DNA of 56,324 bases, taken from positions 1-56,324 of the forward strand of contig JAFTHW010000018.1 in the NCBI GenBank assembly GCA_017457225.1, given 5' to 3'. This document shows positions 35,977-45,264 of this stretch, one piece after another. The DNA comes from Clostridia bacterium. GTDB lineage: Bacteria > Bacillota > Clostridia > Christensenellales > Borkfalkiaceae. The notes beneath the pieces were generated by a model. It ran no database searches, had not been told where the DNA came from, and saw only the letters and a list, made by a program, of their open reading frames with translations. Both the position numbers and the translations under genes were made by a program. The stretch's first letter is position 1, and each line of letters begins with the position of its first letter.

Positions 35977-38571
35977 TCAATTCTCCGAATTTATTTTTTC
36001 TTTTAAATCTCCCAGAAATAACAACGCCTGCATAGGAGAAAGCGTATTCAAGTCCGTTCCAGCGAGCAGTTGCTCCACTTCGGAAAGCACCTTCTCTTCC
36101 GCTTCTTCGCGAATCTCAAAGATCTTCTTTCCACCCATTAAATCGTTCTTTTCCAACGCTTTTAAAATGCTTTTCGCCCGAGTCGTTATCTGCTTGGGAA
36201 CGCCCGCCAAAGAGGCTACTTCAATACCGAAACTGCGATGCGCGCCCCCCCTTGCGATTTTACGCAAGAAAAGTACCGTTCCGTTAAACTCTTTAACGGT
36301 TACTTTGTAATTCTTTACGCCGTCAAGGGTATTTTCAAGCTCGGTCAATTCGTGATAATGCGTAGAGAACAACGTTTTCGCGCGTACATTCTCCGCCAAA
36401 AATTCCACGACCGCCCAAGCGATAGACAATCCGTCGTACGTACTCGTACCGCGCCCGACTTCGTCGAGCACGAGTAAACTGTTCTTCGTTGCGTTGAGCA
36501 AAATAGAAGCGACTTCCGTCATTTCCACCATAAACGTACTTTGATCAAAAATAAGATTGTCGTTTGCGCCCACACGGGTAAAGATACGATCAATCAGCGG
36601 AATTTCCGCCGATTTTGCCGGCACAAACGAGCCGACGTGCGCCATCAAAGCAATCAAGGCAATTTGGCGCATATACGTACTTTTACCTGCCATATTCGGA
36701 CCGGTAATGATCGCGCAACGGTTTTCGCCGTTGTCGAGAAGCGTGTCGTTGGGCACGAAGCGGTCTTTGGAGATCGCCTCGACAACAGGGTGCCTACCCT
36801 CCGTAATCACGAGCGGAGCGCCTTCTTCCCGCATCTTCGGACGAACGTAGCGGCGTTCTTTCGCCACCGTAGCAAGCGATACCAAACAATCGAGGAGCGC
36901 CAAGGAAGAAGCAATCTCTTTCAGATTTTCAATATTCTCTTTCAGCACGCTTACGATCCGCTCGTAAATCTCCGCTTCCAAACGCAACGCCTTGTCGTTG
37001 CTCGTCAATATCTTTTCTTCTAATTGTTTTAACTCTTCGGTAAAATACCGCTCCCCCGTTGCCAACGTTTGGCGGCGAATATAATCGGCAGGCGCCTTGT
37101 CGATAAAGGATTTGCTAAGCTCGATATAATATCCGAAAACACGGTTAAAGCCCACTTTGAGATTCTTGATCCCCAAGCGTTCACGTTCCCGTTCTTCAAG
37201 CTGCTCCAAAAGATACTTTCCGTTCTGACCGATTTTTCGGAGCTCGTCCAACTCCGCATTGAATCCCGATCGAATATATCTTCCGTCTTTGATTTTTTCG
37301 GGAGTAATTTCGCTGATCGCCGCCGTCAAAAGATCGGCAAGCTGCTGAACGTCGGGAAGTCCCTCTAAAATATCCGCAATGATCTGCGAACGGAATCCCG
37401 TGAGTTGGAAACGGATACTCGGCAACGCGTTCAGGGACGTTGCGATCGCCAAACAGTCCTTGGGCATTAAATTGCCATTGGATACTTTACCGGCAAGACG
37501 CTCGACGTCTTTTACGTCTTTCAATGTTTCCAATAGCGCCATTCTAACGACGGAAGAATGGACAAGCTCCTCTACACCGTCCTGACGGTATTCGATCTCC
37601 GAAACGTTTTTCAAGGGCGAAAGCAACATTCTCGTCATCAATCTCGCACCCATGCCCGTTCGAGTCTTATCCATTACCCATAACAAAGAGCCGTATTTTC
37701 CGTTTTTTGCATTGTTGACGAGTACGTCGAGATTCCGCACCGCGATCGCGTCCAACGTCATATATTTCTCGCGGTTGACGAGTTTGATCGTACTGATATT
37801 GACAAGTCCGTGTTTTTGCGTTTCGCGGAGATATTCTATCAACGCCCCCGCCGCCGAAATTACATTCTCTTTCGCCGCAATTCCGTACGCATTCAAGGAA
37901 TGAGCCTGTAATTGCTCCAACAAATTCTTCTCCGCGTGTTTCACGTTAAACGCCCAAGGCATATAACAGGAGAACGGAGGTAACATTTTATGCTGAATTT
38001 CCCTTTCGTTTTTGGACGCAAGCAGCATATCTTCATTGCAAATGATCTCCGCCGCCGATATTTTCAATAGATGTTCTATGGAATCGCGGACTCCTTTTTC
38101 GCCAAGGAACTCCTCCGCGATAAATTCACCCGTCGTGATGTCCGCCCAAGCAACGGCAACGCCGTCCTCGGATTTGAACGCGCAGGCAATATAATTATTC
38201 TCCCGTTCGTTGAGCATTTCATCACTCGTGAGTGTACCCGCCGAAATCACGCGAACGACTTCCCTCTCTACGAGCTTGCCTCTATCCGGATCTTTTGGAT
38301 CAGAAACTTGATCGCAAATGGCGACTTTTTCCCCAAGTTCTACGAGCTTTGCGATATACGAATCCGCAGAATGATAAGGAATCCCGCACATCGGAGCGCG
38401 TTGATTGTCCCCGCAATCCCTACCCGTTAAGGTAAGATCGAGCATCTTAGAAACCTTGATCGCATCCTCGAAGAACATCTCGTAAAAATCACCGAGACGG
38501 TAAAAAACTACGCAATCTTTATACTGCTCTTTGATCGATTCGTAATGCAGCATCATATTCGTTCTTCCCAT
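35977..38571 (-). CDS. mutS: DNA mismatch recognition protein MutS
   Basis: Recognises mismatches and small loops; 864 residues, a normal MutS1. The mismatch-stacking FYE motif is in YRLGDFYEMFFEDA near residue 29. The C-terminal ABC-type ATPase has Walker A TGPNMAGKSTYMRQ near 615, the signature DQSTFMVEMTEVA near 670, Walker B LLVLDEVGRGTS near 692 and STHYHELT near 727. Four bases separate it from miaB upstream. All ATPase and mismatch residues I can check are intact. Confidence 0.97.
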   Translation of the reverse strand: MGRTNMMLHYESIKEQYKDCVVFYRLGDFYEMFFEDAIKVSKMLDLTLTGRDCGDNQRAPMCGIPYHSADSYIAKLVELGEKVAICDQVSDPKDPDRGKLVEREVVRVISAGTLTSDEMLNERENNYIACAFKSEDGVAVAWADITTGEFIAEEFLGEKGVRDSIEHLLKISAAEIICNEDMLLASKNEREIQHKMLPPFSCYMPWAFNVKHAEKNLLEQLQAHSLNAYGIAAKENVISAAGALIEYLRETQKHGLVNISTIKLVNREKYMTLDAIAVRNLDVLVNNAKNGKYGSLLWVMDKTRTGMGARLMTRMLLSPLKNVSEIEYRQDGVEELVHSSVVRMALLETLKDVKDVERLAGKVSNGNLMPKDCLAIATSLNALPSIRFQLTGFRSQIIADILEGLPDVQQLADLLTAAISEITPEKIKDGRYIRSGFNAELDELRKIGQNGKYLLEQLEERERERLGIKNLKVGFNRVFGYYIELSKSFIDKAPADYIRRQTLATGERYFTEELKQLEEKILTSNDKALRLEAEIYERIVSVLKENIENLKEIASSLALLDCLVSLATVAKERRYVRPKMREEGAPLVITEGRHPVVEAISKDRFVPNDTLLDNGENRCAIITGPNMAGKSTYMRQIALIALMAHVGSFVPAKSAEIPLIDRIFTRVGANDNLIFDQSTFMVEMTEVASILLNATKNSLLVLDEVGRGTSTYDGLSIAWAVVEFLAENVRAKTLFSTHYHELTELENTLDGVKNYKVTVKEFNGTVLFLRKIARGGAHRSFGIEVASLAGVPKQITTRAKSILKALEKNDLMGGKKIFEIREEAEEKVLSEVEQLLAGTDLNTLSPMQALLFLGDLKEKINSEN

Positions 38572-38575
38572 AGGC

Positions 38576-39913
38576 TCAATCCTCCTTTATCGGCACATCC
38601 ACTCTCTCGCCGTACAGCGAAATCCCGTTCGCGCGAACGATTTTCAACGTGACGAACTCGCCGAGGGCGTCGCTTTCACTCTCGAAATATCCCATTCGAC
38701 CGAACTCGTCGCGGCCTAAATACATTCCCTTTTTCTCATCGTACCCCTCGCAAAGGATCTCCACCGTCTTCCCGACGTATTTCTCCGATTTTTTTCTCGT
38801 GAGGGAATTGACCAATTCCACGAGCCGCATAATGCGGTCTTTTTGAATCTCTTCGGGAATTCTATCCGCCATTTCCGCCGCTTTCGTGCCCTGTCTTGGC
38901 GAATAAACGAACGTGAACGCCGATGCAAAATCCACTTGTTTTACCAACGCTTCGGTCGCAAGATAATCCTCTTCCGTTTCCCCGGGGAATCCGACGATAA
39001 TATCCGTCGTAAGCTCCGCTTCGGGAATCCGCTTGCGCAACATCTCCACTTCCGCAAGATATTTCCCACTCGTATAACGTCTGTTCATCGCTTGCAGGAT
39101 CCGATCGGATCCCGACTGTACGGGCAAATGCACAAGCCTGCATATTTTGCGGTGTTTTTCCATTACTTTCACGACGTCTTCGTTGAAATCCTTGGGATGA
39201 CTCGTCATAAACCGAACGCGGAATTTTCCGTCGATGGAGGCAACGGCGTCTAAAAGCTCCGCAAATGTCATACCGCCCTTTCCGTCTGAATTATAAGAAT
39301 TGACGTTTTGTCCAAGGAGCGTGATTTCCTTGTATCCCTCTTCGATCAAAGAGCGAACTTCGGTTATAATATCTTCCGCCTTTCTAGAGCGTTCTCTGCC
39401 CCGTACGTACGGCACGATACAATACGAGCAAAAGTTATTGCAACCGTACATAATATTTACCCAAGCGTTGGGATAACTCGTTCGATAAGCGTCGGTAAAT
39501 TCGATAATCTCCCGTTCCTTTTCAAGGACTTCGATTACCTTTTTCTTTTGATTGCGTTTCCGATTGATTAACGTTTCCAAATCCTCTAAATTCAGTGTTC
39601 CGAACATAACGTCGATAAAAGGAAATTTCTTTTTTAATACGTCCGTCTTGCCTTTTTCTTGCGTCATACATCCCCCGACCGCAATGATCAGTCCGGGTTT
39701 TTCTTTCTTGAGTTTTTTGAGCGCGCCAATATTCCCAAACGCGTGATTTTCCGCATTTTCACGAATACAACAAGTATTAAAAACGATGACGTCCGCCTCC
39801 TGCGTGGAAGAACACTCTTCGTAACCCATATGACGTAAAATACCCGCCATTTTTTCCGATTCGTGAAGATTCATTTGACACCCGTAGGTGATAATGTGAT
39901 ACTTTTGCGACAT
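38576..39913 (-). CDS. miaB: tRNA-2-methylthio-N6-dimethylallyladenosine synthase
   Basis: Radical-SAM methylthiotransferase converting i6A37 to ms2i6A37. 445 residues from MSQKYHIITYGCQMN. The N-terminal UPF0004 domain ligates an auxiliary cluster through Cys in YGCQMN, NTCCIREN and GGCMTQEK; the radical-SAM motif CNNFCSYC lies near residue 157; a C-terminal TRAM domain begins around 375. The start at 39913 matches the family; a longer reading frame upstream is AT-rich and unmatched. It heads miaB-mutS-mutL-miaA, with its promoter at 39948-39976. Confidence 0.96.
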   Translation of the reverse strand: MSQKYHIITYGCQMNLHESEKMAGILRHMGYEECSSTQEADVIVFNTCCIRENAENHAFGNIGALKKLKKEKPGLIIAVGGCMTQEKGKTDVLKKKFPFIDVMFGTLNLEDLETLINRKRNQKKKVIEVLEKEREIIEFTDAYRTSYPNAWVNIMYGCNNFCSYCIVPYVRGRERSRKAEDIITEVRSLIEEGYKEITLLGQNVNSYNSDGKGGMTFAELLDAVASIDGKFRVRFMTSHPKDFNEDVVKVMEKHRKICRLVHLPVQSGSDRILQAMNRRYTSGKYLAEVEMLRKRIPEAELTTDIIVGFPGETEEDYLATEALVKQVDFASAFTFVYSPRQGTKAAEMADRIPEEIQKDRIMRLVELVNSLTRKKSEKYVGKTVEILCEGYDEKKGMYLGRDEFGRMGYFESESDALGEFVTLKIVRANGISLYGERVDVPIKED

Positions 39914-39947
39914 AGACTTTTTCCAAAAAGGCAAATTTATTTTCTCT

Positions 39948-39976
39948 ATTATACTCTTTTTTTTTATTTTTATCAA
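39948..39976 (-). promoter_or_regulatory. Promoter of miaB-mutS-mutL-miaA
   Basis: TTGATA (39971-39976), 17-base A-rich spacer, TATAAT (39948-39953), about 35 bases before the miaB start. Confidence 0.7.
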
Positions 39977-40063
39977 GTATTTCGAGTGTTTTTGGATTGA
40001 TTCCGAGAAAAAATCTCTATGATTTTGCAATAAAAATTCCCCAAAAGCGGAATACTGTTTTCG

Positions 40064-42286
40064 ATGAAAATTCTTAAGAAACTGATTGCGGCAACTCTGC
40101 TGTTATTCCTCGTAGGAACGTTGGCGGCAACCTCCTACTATTTCTACGTCACGAAAGACGTTACACTCAACAAACAAAAGCTTTGTTTGAGCGAACAAAA
40201 CATAGTTTTGTACGACGAAACGGGCGAAGAGATTAAAAACGCCACCGCAGGCGTTCTTCGACAAACGGTAGCGTATGAACATATTCCCACTCACACCGTT
40301 CAGGCGTTCATCGCAACCGAAGACAGACGCTTTTTTACGCATAACGGATTTGACTTTAGACGGATCGTCAAAGCCGCCCTCAACAACCTGAAAGCGCAAT
40401 CCTTTAAGGAAGGTGCTTCCACCATCTCCCAACAACTCATCAAAAACACACATCTAAGCCAAGAAAAAACGGTGAAGCGTAAATTGCAGGAATGGAAACT
40501 GACCAGACAGCTAGAAAGAGAGTATTCCAAAGAAGAAATTATGGAAAAATACCTCAATACTATCTATTTCGGACACAGTTGTTTCGGGATCAATGCCGCT
40601 GCGGAATTTTATTTCGGAAAACGTCCGGAAGAGTTAAGCTTAGCGGACTCCGCCATTTTAGCTGGGCTCGTCAAAGCGCCAAACCACTATTCCCCTTTTA
40701 AAAACCGTGAAAAATGCGAACGGCGGAAAGCACTGGTATTAAGCGGTATGGTCACGACAGGATACATTACGGAAGAAGAAAAGGCGGAGGCGCTTGCAAC
40801 GCCCTTGCCCATCGCGCCGCAAACTTCCAAAAGCCACGCAGATTACGCGCAATTCGTCTTTGACGAACTCTCCGCCCTTTCCGATCGCTACGGTTTTACC
40901 GTAGGCGGTCAAATTGAGATCTATACGTATATGGATACGGAAATCCAAAACGTTTTGGAAAAGGTCGCCGAAAGCTACACGCAGAGCAATAAAACGTTTT
41001 TAACGCTTGATTCGAAAACGAACGGTTTTAAAGGCTGCGTGTCCGACGTAGGCGACATTCGGCGCTTGCCTGCGTCCGTTATTAAACCCTTACTCGTTTA
41101 TGCGCCGGCTATGGAACTCAACTATCTCTCTCCTGCCACCCCTATTTTAGACGAAAAAGTAAATTATGGCGGTTATTCGCCTGAAAATTACGACGGAACA
41201 TTCCACGGCTACGTCAGCGCGAGAGAAGCGCTCGCGAAAAGCCTGAACGTACCTGCGGTAAAAACACTTTCGGCGATCGGCGTGGAAAACGCCGTACGGT
41301 ATTTAGAACAAACGGGTTTGAGCGTAAATCAAGCGGATTATTCTTTGGCGCTTGCATTAGGCGGTATGAAAGAAGGGTTTTCCTTGAAAGAATTGTTGAG
41401 CGCTTATTCCGTATTTCCCAACGGCGGAGTGTATTCCGAGTGCGGTTTCATCTCGGCAATTTCTATCGACGGAACTCCCGTTTATCGGCGAACGAGCCCT
41501 AAAACGCAGGTATTTTCTGAATCCACGGCGTATTTGACAACGGATATGCTAAAATCGGCAGCAAAAATCGGTACGGCGAAAAAACTTCGTTCCCTGCCTT
41601 TTGATATCGCCGCAAAAACGGGCACGGTGGGTACGGCGAACGGAAACACGGACGCTTACGCGCTCTCCTTTACCTCCGAACATTGTATCGGAGTTTGGAT
41701 GGGCAACGCGGACAACACGAGAATAGAATGCACGGGCGGCGGACTCCCCTGCAACGCGCTCCTTCAAATTAACGAAAAATTATACGCAAACAAAGTGCCA
41801 AAGTCTTTCCCGACCCCCAAAGACGTCGTAAGCGTTGAACTAGATAAAACGCAATATTACGACACGCATACTATTATGCTTGCGGACGAGCTTTCCCCCG
41901 TTTCCTATCGCTTTTCCGAGCTCTTCAAAAAAGACAACTTACCTTTGAAAAAGTGTGATTCTTTCAGCAATCCAAGCATTTTGACGCCCCATTTACAGTA
42001 TGAAAACGGAAGTGTTACCATCACTTTTGACAAATCTTTACCAAACTTCTATCAATACAAGATCCAACGCACCGATTATGTCACGCATACAACTCTGTAT
42101 TTTGGAAAATTTATCGAACGGTACGTGGATCGACACTTGTCGGAAAATAAAAATTACGTCTATACGGTTACCCCATATTACAAGGAGATCGCAGGACGCC
42201 CCATCGTTCTACCTACCGTTACTACCAAAACGTTTCCGTCTCAAGACGACGATTCCGTATTGAAAAAGGATTGGTGGGACGATTAA
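40064..42286 (+). CDS. Class A penicillin-binding protein (transglycosylase/transpeptidase)
   Basis: Bifunctional peptidoglycan synthase, 740 residues, one N-terminal membrane helix (about 8-30). The GT51 domain carries the catalytic Glu in ATEDRRFFTHNGFD near residue 86, then GASTISQQLIKN near 117 and KEEIMEKYLNTIYFG near 155. The transpeptidase has SxxK as SVIK (about 346), SxN as SLN (about 402) and KTGT near 523. A C-terminal domain of about 100 residues looks like a fibronectin type III fold (VTITFDKSLPNFYQYKIQ). It is the only plus-strand gene between 32.9 and 52.9 kb; the ribosome site is weak. Confidence 0.94.
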   Translation: MKILKKLIAATLLLFLVGTLAATSYYFYVTKDVTLNKQKLCLSEQNIVLYDETGEEIKNATAGVLRQTVAYEHIPTHTVQAFIATEDRRFFTHNGFDFRRIVKAALNNLKAQSFKEGASTISQQLIKNTHLSQEKTVKRKLQEWKLTRQLEREYSKEEIMEKYLNTIYFGHSCFGINAAAEFYFGKRPEELSLADSAILAGLVKAPNHYSPFKNREKCERRKALVLSGMVTTGYITEEEKAEALATPLPIAPQTSKSHADYAQFVFDELSALSDRYGFTVGGQIEIYTYMDTEIQNVLEKVAESYTQSNKTFLTLDSKTNGFKGCVSDVGDIRRLPASVIKPLLVYAPAMELNYLSPATPILDEKVNYGGYSPENYDGTFHGYVSAREALAKSLNVPAVKTLSAIGVENAVRYLEQTGLSVNQADYSLALALGGMKEGFSLKELLSAYSVFPNGGVYSECGFISAISIDGTPVYRRTSPKTQVFSESTAYLTTDMLKSAAKIGTAKKLRSLPFDIAAKTGTVGTANGNTDAYALSFTSEHCIGVWMGNADNTRIECTGGGLPCNALLQINEKLYANKVPKSFPTPKDVVSVELDKTQYYDTHTIMLADELSPVSYRFSELFKKDNLPLKKCDSFSNPSILTPHLQYENGSVTITFDKSLPNFYQYKIQRTDYVTHTTLYFGKFIERYVDRHLSENKNYVYTVTPYYKEIAGRPIVLPTVTTKTFPSQDDDSVLKKDWWDD

Positions 42287-42325
42287 ACAAAACGGTTGCA
42301 ACAAAAAATGTTGCAACCGTTTTGT
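42287..42325. terminator. Bidirectional terminator between the PBP gene and thiI
   Basis: Perfect 17-bp inverted repeat (42287-42303 with 42309-42325) around five A residues, with core CGGTTGCAACA. It lies between convergent genes and ends both transcripts, including the long carA-to-thiI operon. Confidence 0.9.
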
Positions 42326-42337
42326 TCTGTAACGTTT

Positions 42338-43495
42338 TTATTCAATTCGGATCTTTTCCAACGAAGCAAACGCTTCCTCGATCAAGCCCTCTACGTCTAA
42401 TTTACGTTCCTCATAAAGAATATCTTTCAGTTTGGGTCGAATGGCAGGGAAATCGGGCAAGAATACCGTACAGCAATCTTCAAACGGTAAAATGGACGTT
42501 TCATACGCGCCCATTTTCACGGAACGCTCGATAATTTCGTTCTTATCAAACCCCACGAGCGGACGAAGCACGGGAAGCTGCTCCACGACCGAATTGGAGG
42601 ACGTCATTCCCTCGATCGTTTGACTTGCGACCTGTCCCAAACTCTCCCCCGTAATCAAACATTGGGCGTTGATGCGAAGCGCGTGCCGTTCGGCAATACG
42701 GTACATAAACCGACGAAGCAATGTGATCATAAACTCGGGTTTACACTTTTCGTGAATAGCTTCCTGAATATGCGTAACGCTGACCGTACAAAGATGCGTA
42801 CCGCACGTATATTCCGAAAGAATCTTCGCCAGATCCACTACTTTTTCCTTAGCCTGTTCATTCGTATAAGGATAGCTGTGGAAATGCAGACAATCCACGT
42901 TCATACCCCGTTTCGCCATCATATATCCCGCTACGGGACTGTCAATACCCCCCGAAAGAAGCAACAATCCTTTTCCTGCCGTTCCGACGGGCATACCGTT
43001 CGCGCCCTCAATGAACTCCCCAAAGACGAGCGCTACACCGTGCTCGCGAATGTCCACGCGGATCGTAAACGACGGGTTGCGTACGTCTACCGTGAGTTTA
43101 TGGAAACAACTCAAGAGTTTCCCTCCCAATTCACGGCTGATTTCTATGGAAGTCAAAGGATATTTTTTATCGCCACGATGAGATTCCACTTTAAACGAGC
43201 CGCTTTCGCGACACAACAACTTCGCCGCCTCAAAAAGAGAATCCATATCCGAAGCCGTTTCATAGGCTAAACTGAGCGTATGCGCACCAAAGACTTTCTT
43301 CAACTTCTCGATCATTTCTTCCGCGTTTTCTTCCTCAAAATTTTGCACGAGATAGCGACCGTTTTGTTTGATGAGTTCACACTCGAACCCTTTCAACGCT
43401 CTTTGAATATTCGTTTCAAACGCGCGCTCGAAAAAGCCTCTGTTCTTCCCTTTTAAAAATAATTCCGCATAGCGAATGATAATTACTTTCTTCAT
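42338..43495 (-). CDS. thiI: tRNA 4-thiouridine synthase / thiamine sulfur transferase
   Basis: Adenylates U8 of tRNA and transfers sulfur to give s4U; also able to serve thiamine thiazole synthesis. 385 residues: NFLD and THUMP domains (about 1-165) then the PP-loop ATPase with LLLSGGIDSPVAGYMM near 180 (SGGxDS). The rhodanese domain of enteric ThiI is absent, as usual in Firmicutes; the conserved cysteines in EDCCTVFLPD near 345 are present. It follows nifS by 7 bases, the standard nifS-thiI sulfur relay pair. Confidence 0.96.
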   Translation of the reverse strand: MKKVIIIRYAELFLKGKNRGFFERAFETNIQRALKGFECELIKQNGRYLVQNFEEENAEEMIEKLKKVFGAHTLSLAYETASDMDSLFEAAKLLCRESGSFKVESHRGDKKYPLTSIEISRELGGKLLSCFHKLTVDVRNPSFTIRVDIREHGVALVFGEFIEGANGMPVGTAGKGLLLLSGGIDSPVAGYMMAKRGMNVDCLHFHSYPYTNEQAKEKVVDLAKILSEYTCGTHLCTVSVTHIQEAIHEKCKPEFMITLLRRFMYRIAERHALRINAQCLITGESLGQVASQTIEGMTSSNSVVEQLPVLRPLVGFDKNEIIERSVKMGAYETSILPFEDCCTVFLPDFPAIRPKLKDILYEERKLDVEGLIEEAFASLEKIRIE

Positions 43496-43502
43496 AAATC
43501 CG

Positions 43503-44633
43503 TTATTTCATACGAGCCGTCAATTCTTTCCCGATACGGTTGAGAATGGCAGCCGCCTCCTCCACTTCTTCTTTTGTCGTCATAGGCGAAAAACTGAGCC
43601 TGAGCGCTCCGTCCGCCGTTTTTTCGTCATAGCCGCAAGCCAGCAATACTTTGCTGTACCGAAGCTTTGCGTTGGACGAACAAGCCGAGCCTGTTCCCAC
43701 AATCAATCCCAAATCGTTCGCCATATGTAAAAGCACTTCCCCTCGCAAACCAACAGCGGAAACACTGAGAATATAAGGCGAAGCGTCCTTGGACGAGAGC
43801 CGTACGTACACATCTTTATCCAACAACGAAAAAAGAGTTTCTCTATATTCCGTTAAGCGGATAAGATCCTCTTTGAGCGTTCTAAATTTCTCTTCTGCCG
43901 CGTACTCGAACTGCTTGATGCCAAACGTGTTTTCCGTACCGCTCCGCTTCCCACTCTCTTGTCCGCCTCCGATCAGGTACGCAGGCAACGCAAGGGATTT
44001 TCGTTTGATGAGTCCACCGACACCTTTCAGCCCCCCAATCTTATGCGCGCTTACCGAATACAGATCGATTTCCTTACAGAGTTTGAACGGAATTTTTCCA
44101 TATGCCTGCACCCCGTCCGAGTGAAAAATAACACGGGGATTTTTCCGTTTAACCGCCTTTGCAATCGCATTGACGTCGTTGATCGCTCCGATCTCATTAT
44201 TTACGTGCATTACCGAAACGAAGCTCGTTTTCTCGTCAATGAGTTCGAGCAGTTTCTCCACGTCCACTCTACCGTCCTTTTGCAGGGGAGCAAAACGCGG
44301 CTCTGCGACACCCCGTCGTTTGAGTTCCGAAAACGGTTCGGATACGGCGGAATGTTCGCCTGCCGTCGTGACGGCGTTTCCGCGTTTCGCAAAGGAAAAA
44401 ATCGCCTGATTGTCCGACTCTGTTCCGCAAGAGGTGAACACAAGTTCAAACCAGCTTTCGTCCGCAATTTTGGAAAGCAAAGCGGAGCGCGCTTGTTTCA
44501 AGCCGCTCTGCATCGCAAGCCCTTCACGGTATAACGCGGAGGGATTATAAAATTTTTCGTCCAACCATTCCTTTGCCCGTTCACACGCAACCGAATTCGG
44601 CTTCGTTGTCGCGGCGTTGTCTAGATAAATCAT
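43503..44633 (-). CDS. nifS: Cysteine desulfurase (NifS/IscS type)
   Basis: PLP enzyme taking sulfur from cysteine as a persulfide; 376 residues. MIYLDNAATTKPN opens the protein, the PLP-lysine lies in SVSAHKIGGLKGVG near 203, and the persulfide Cys is in GTGSACSSNAK near 320, a NifS-like loop. Paired with thiI it probably supplies sulfur for tRNA 4-thiouridine. Its start overlaps the stop of the upstream membrane-protein gene by 4 bases (ATGA). No iscU is adjacent, so an Fe-S role is not supported by context. Confidence 0.95.
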   Translation of the reverse strand: MIYLDNAATTKPNSVACERAKEWLDEKFYNPSALYREGLAMQSGLKQARSALLSKIADESWFELVFTSCGTESDNQAIFSFAKRGNAVTTAGEHSAVSEPFSELKRRGVAEPRFAPLQKDGRVDVEKLLELIDEKTSFVSVMHVNNEIGAINDVNAIAKAVKRKNPRVIFHSDGVQAYGKIPFKLCKEIDLYSVSAHKIGGLKGVGGLIKRKSLALPAYLIGGGQESGKRSGTENTFGIKQFEYAAEEKFRTLKEDLIRLTEYRETLFSLLDKDVYVRLSSKDASPYILSVSAVGLRGEVLLHMANDLGLIVGTGSACSSNAKLRYSKVLLACGYDEKTADGALRLSFSPMTTKEEVEEAAAILNRIGKELTARMK

Positions 44634-45253
44634 ACTTCTTTCCGTTTCTTTTCCTGCATAACGTAATCGCTTTCCAACGCGCTACGTCTAGCAAATTTCA
44701 AAATATGCATCAACATCGTTTCCCGACATTCTAAAACGTACAATTTTTTTCCGTTTTCATTGACGAGAATATACATAAAAAACTTATCGCCCGTCGGAGT
44801 CGCGTTAGGCGTACATATGACCAACTTCGTCATCGGATCGGATTTTATTCTCTCGTAGGAAGCGTTCTCCGTGTCCCCGATCTGTAAAACTTCCTGACAA
44901 TCCAAACGAGTTAAAAGTTTACGGCGATTCACCCCGAATACTTTGGAAATTCGGAGTTCGCCCGATACGAACGAATAATCGTAACTCACGTTGAAACGGA
45001 GTTTTAAAAAGAACAAGCCCACTCCCGTCAATAAGCACGTCGCGCCCAAAATCCCGACGACAATAGAAAGCCCTTTGATTGCTTGGGCTTCTTCCGACGT
45101 AACCGCGCCAAACGGCATATTCATCAAAAAGAACACAAACATTATCAAACCCAATACCAAAAAGATATTGGAACATACTTGCATAACGTTGTATTTTCTT
45201 TCCTCCGACGTTCCGCCTGCATTGACGGCGCTTTCCTCATAAAAAACGTCCAT
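44630..45253 (-). CDS. Two-helix membrane protein of unknown function (DUF6106-like)
   Basis: 207 residues: a short N-terminal tail, two hydrophobic helices (about 25-48 and 60-85), then a soluble domain of about 120 residues with a beta-rich beginning (YDYSFVSGELRISKVFG, RRKLLTRLDCQEVLQIG). The layout resembles a PH-like domain after a membrane anchor, and DUF6106 proteins of Clostridia come to mind, but I cannot verify this. It lies between carB::dapF (11-base gap) and nifS (4-base overlap) and is plainly part of that operon. No function is claimed. Confidence 0.75.
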   Translation of the reverse strand: MDVFYEESAVNAGGTSEERKYNVMQVCSNIFLVLGLIMFVFFLMNMPFGAVTSEEAQAIKGLSIVVGILGATCLLTGVGLFFLKLRFNVSYDYSFVSGELRISKVFGVNRRKLLTRLDCQEVLQIGDTENASYERIKSDPMTKLVICTPNATPTGDKFFMYILVNENGKKLYVLECRETMLMHILKFARRSALESDYVMQEKKRKEV

Positions 45254-45264
45254 AACGACTCCTA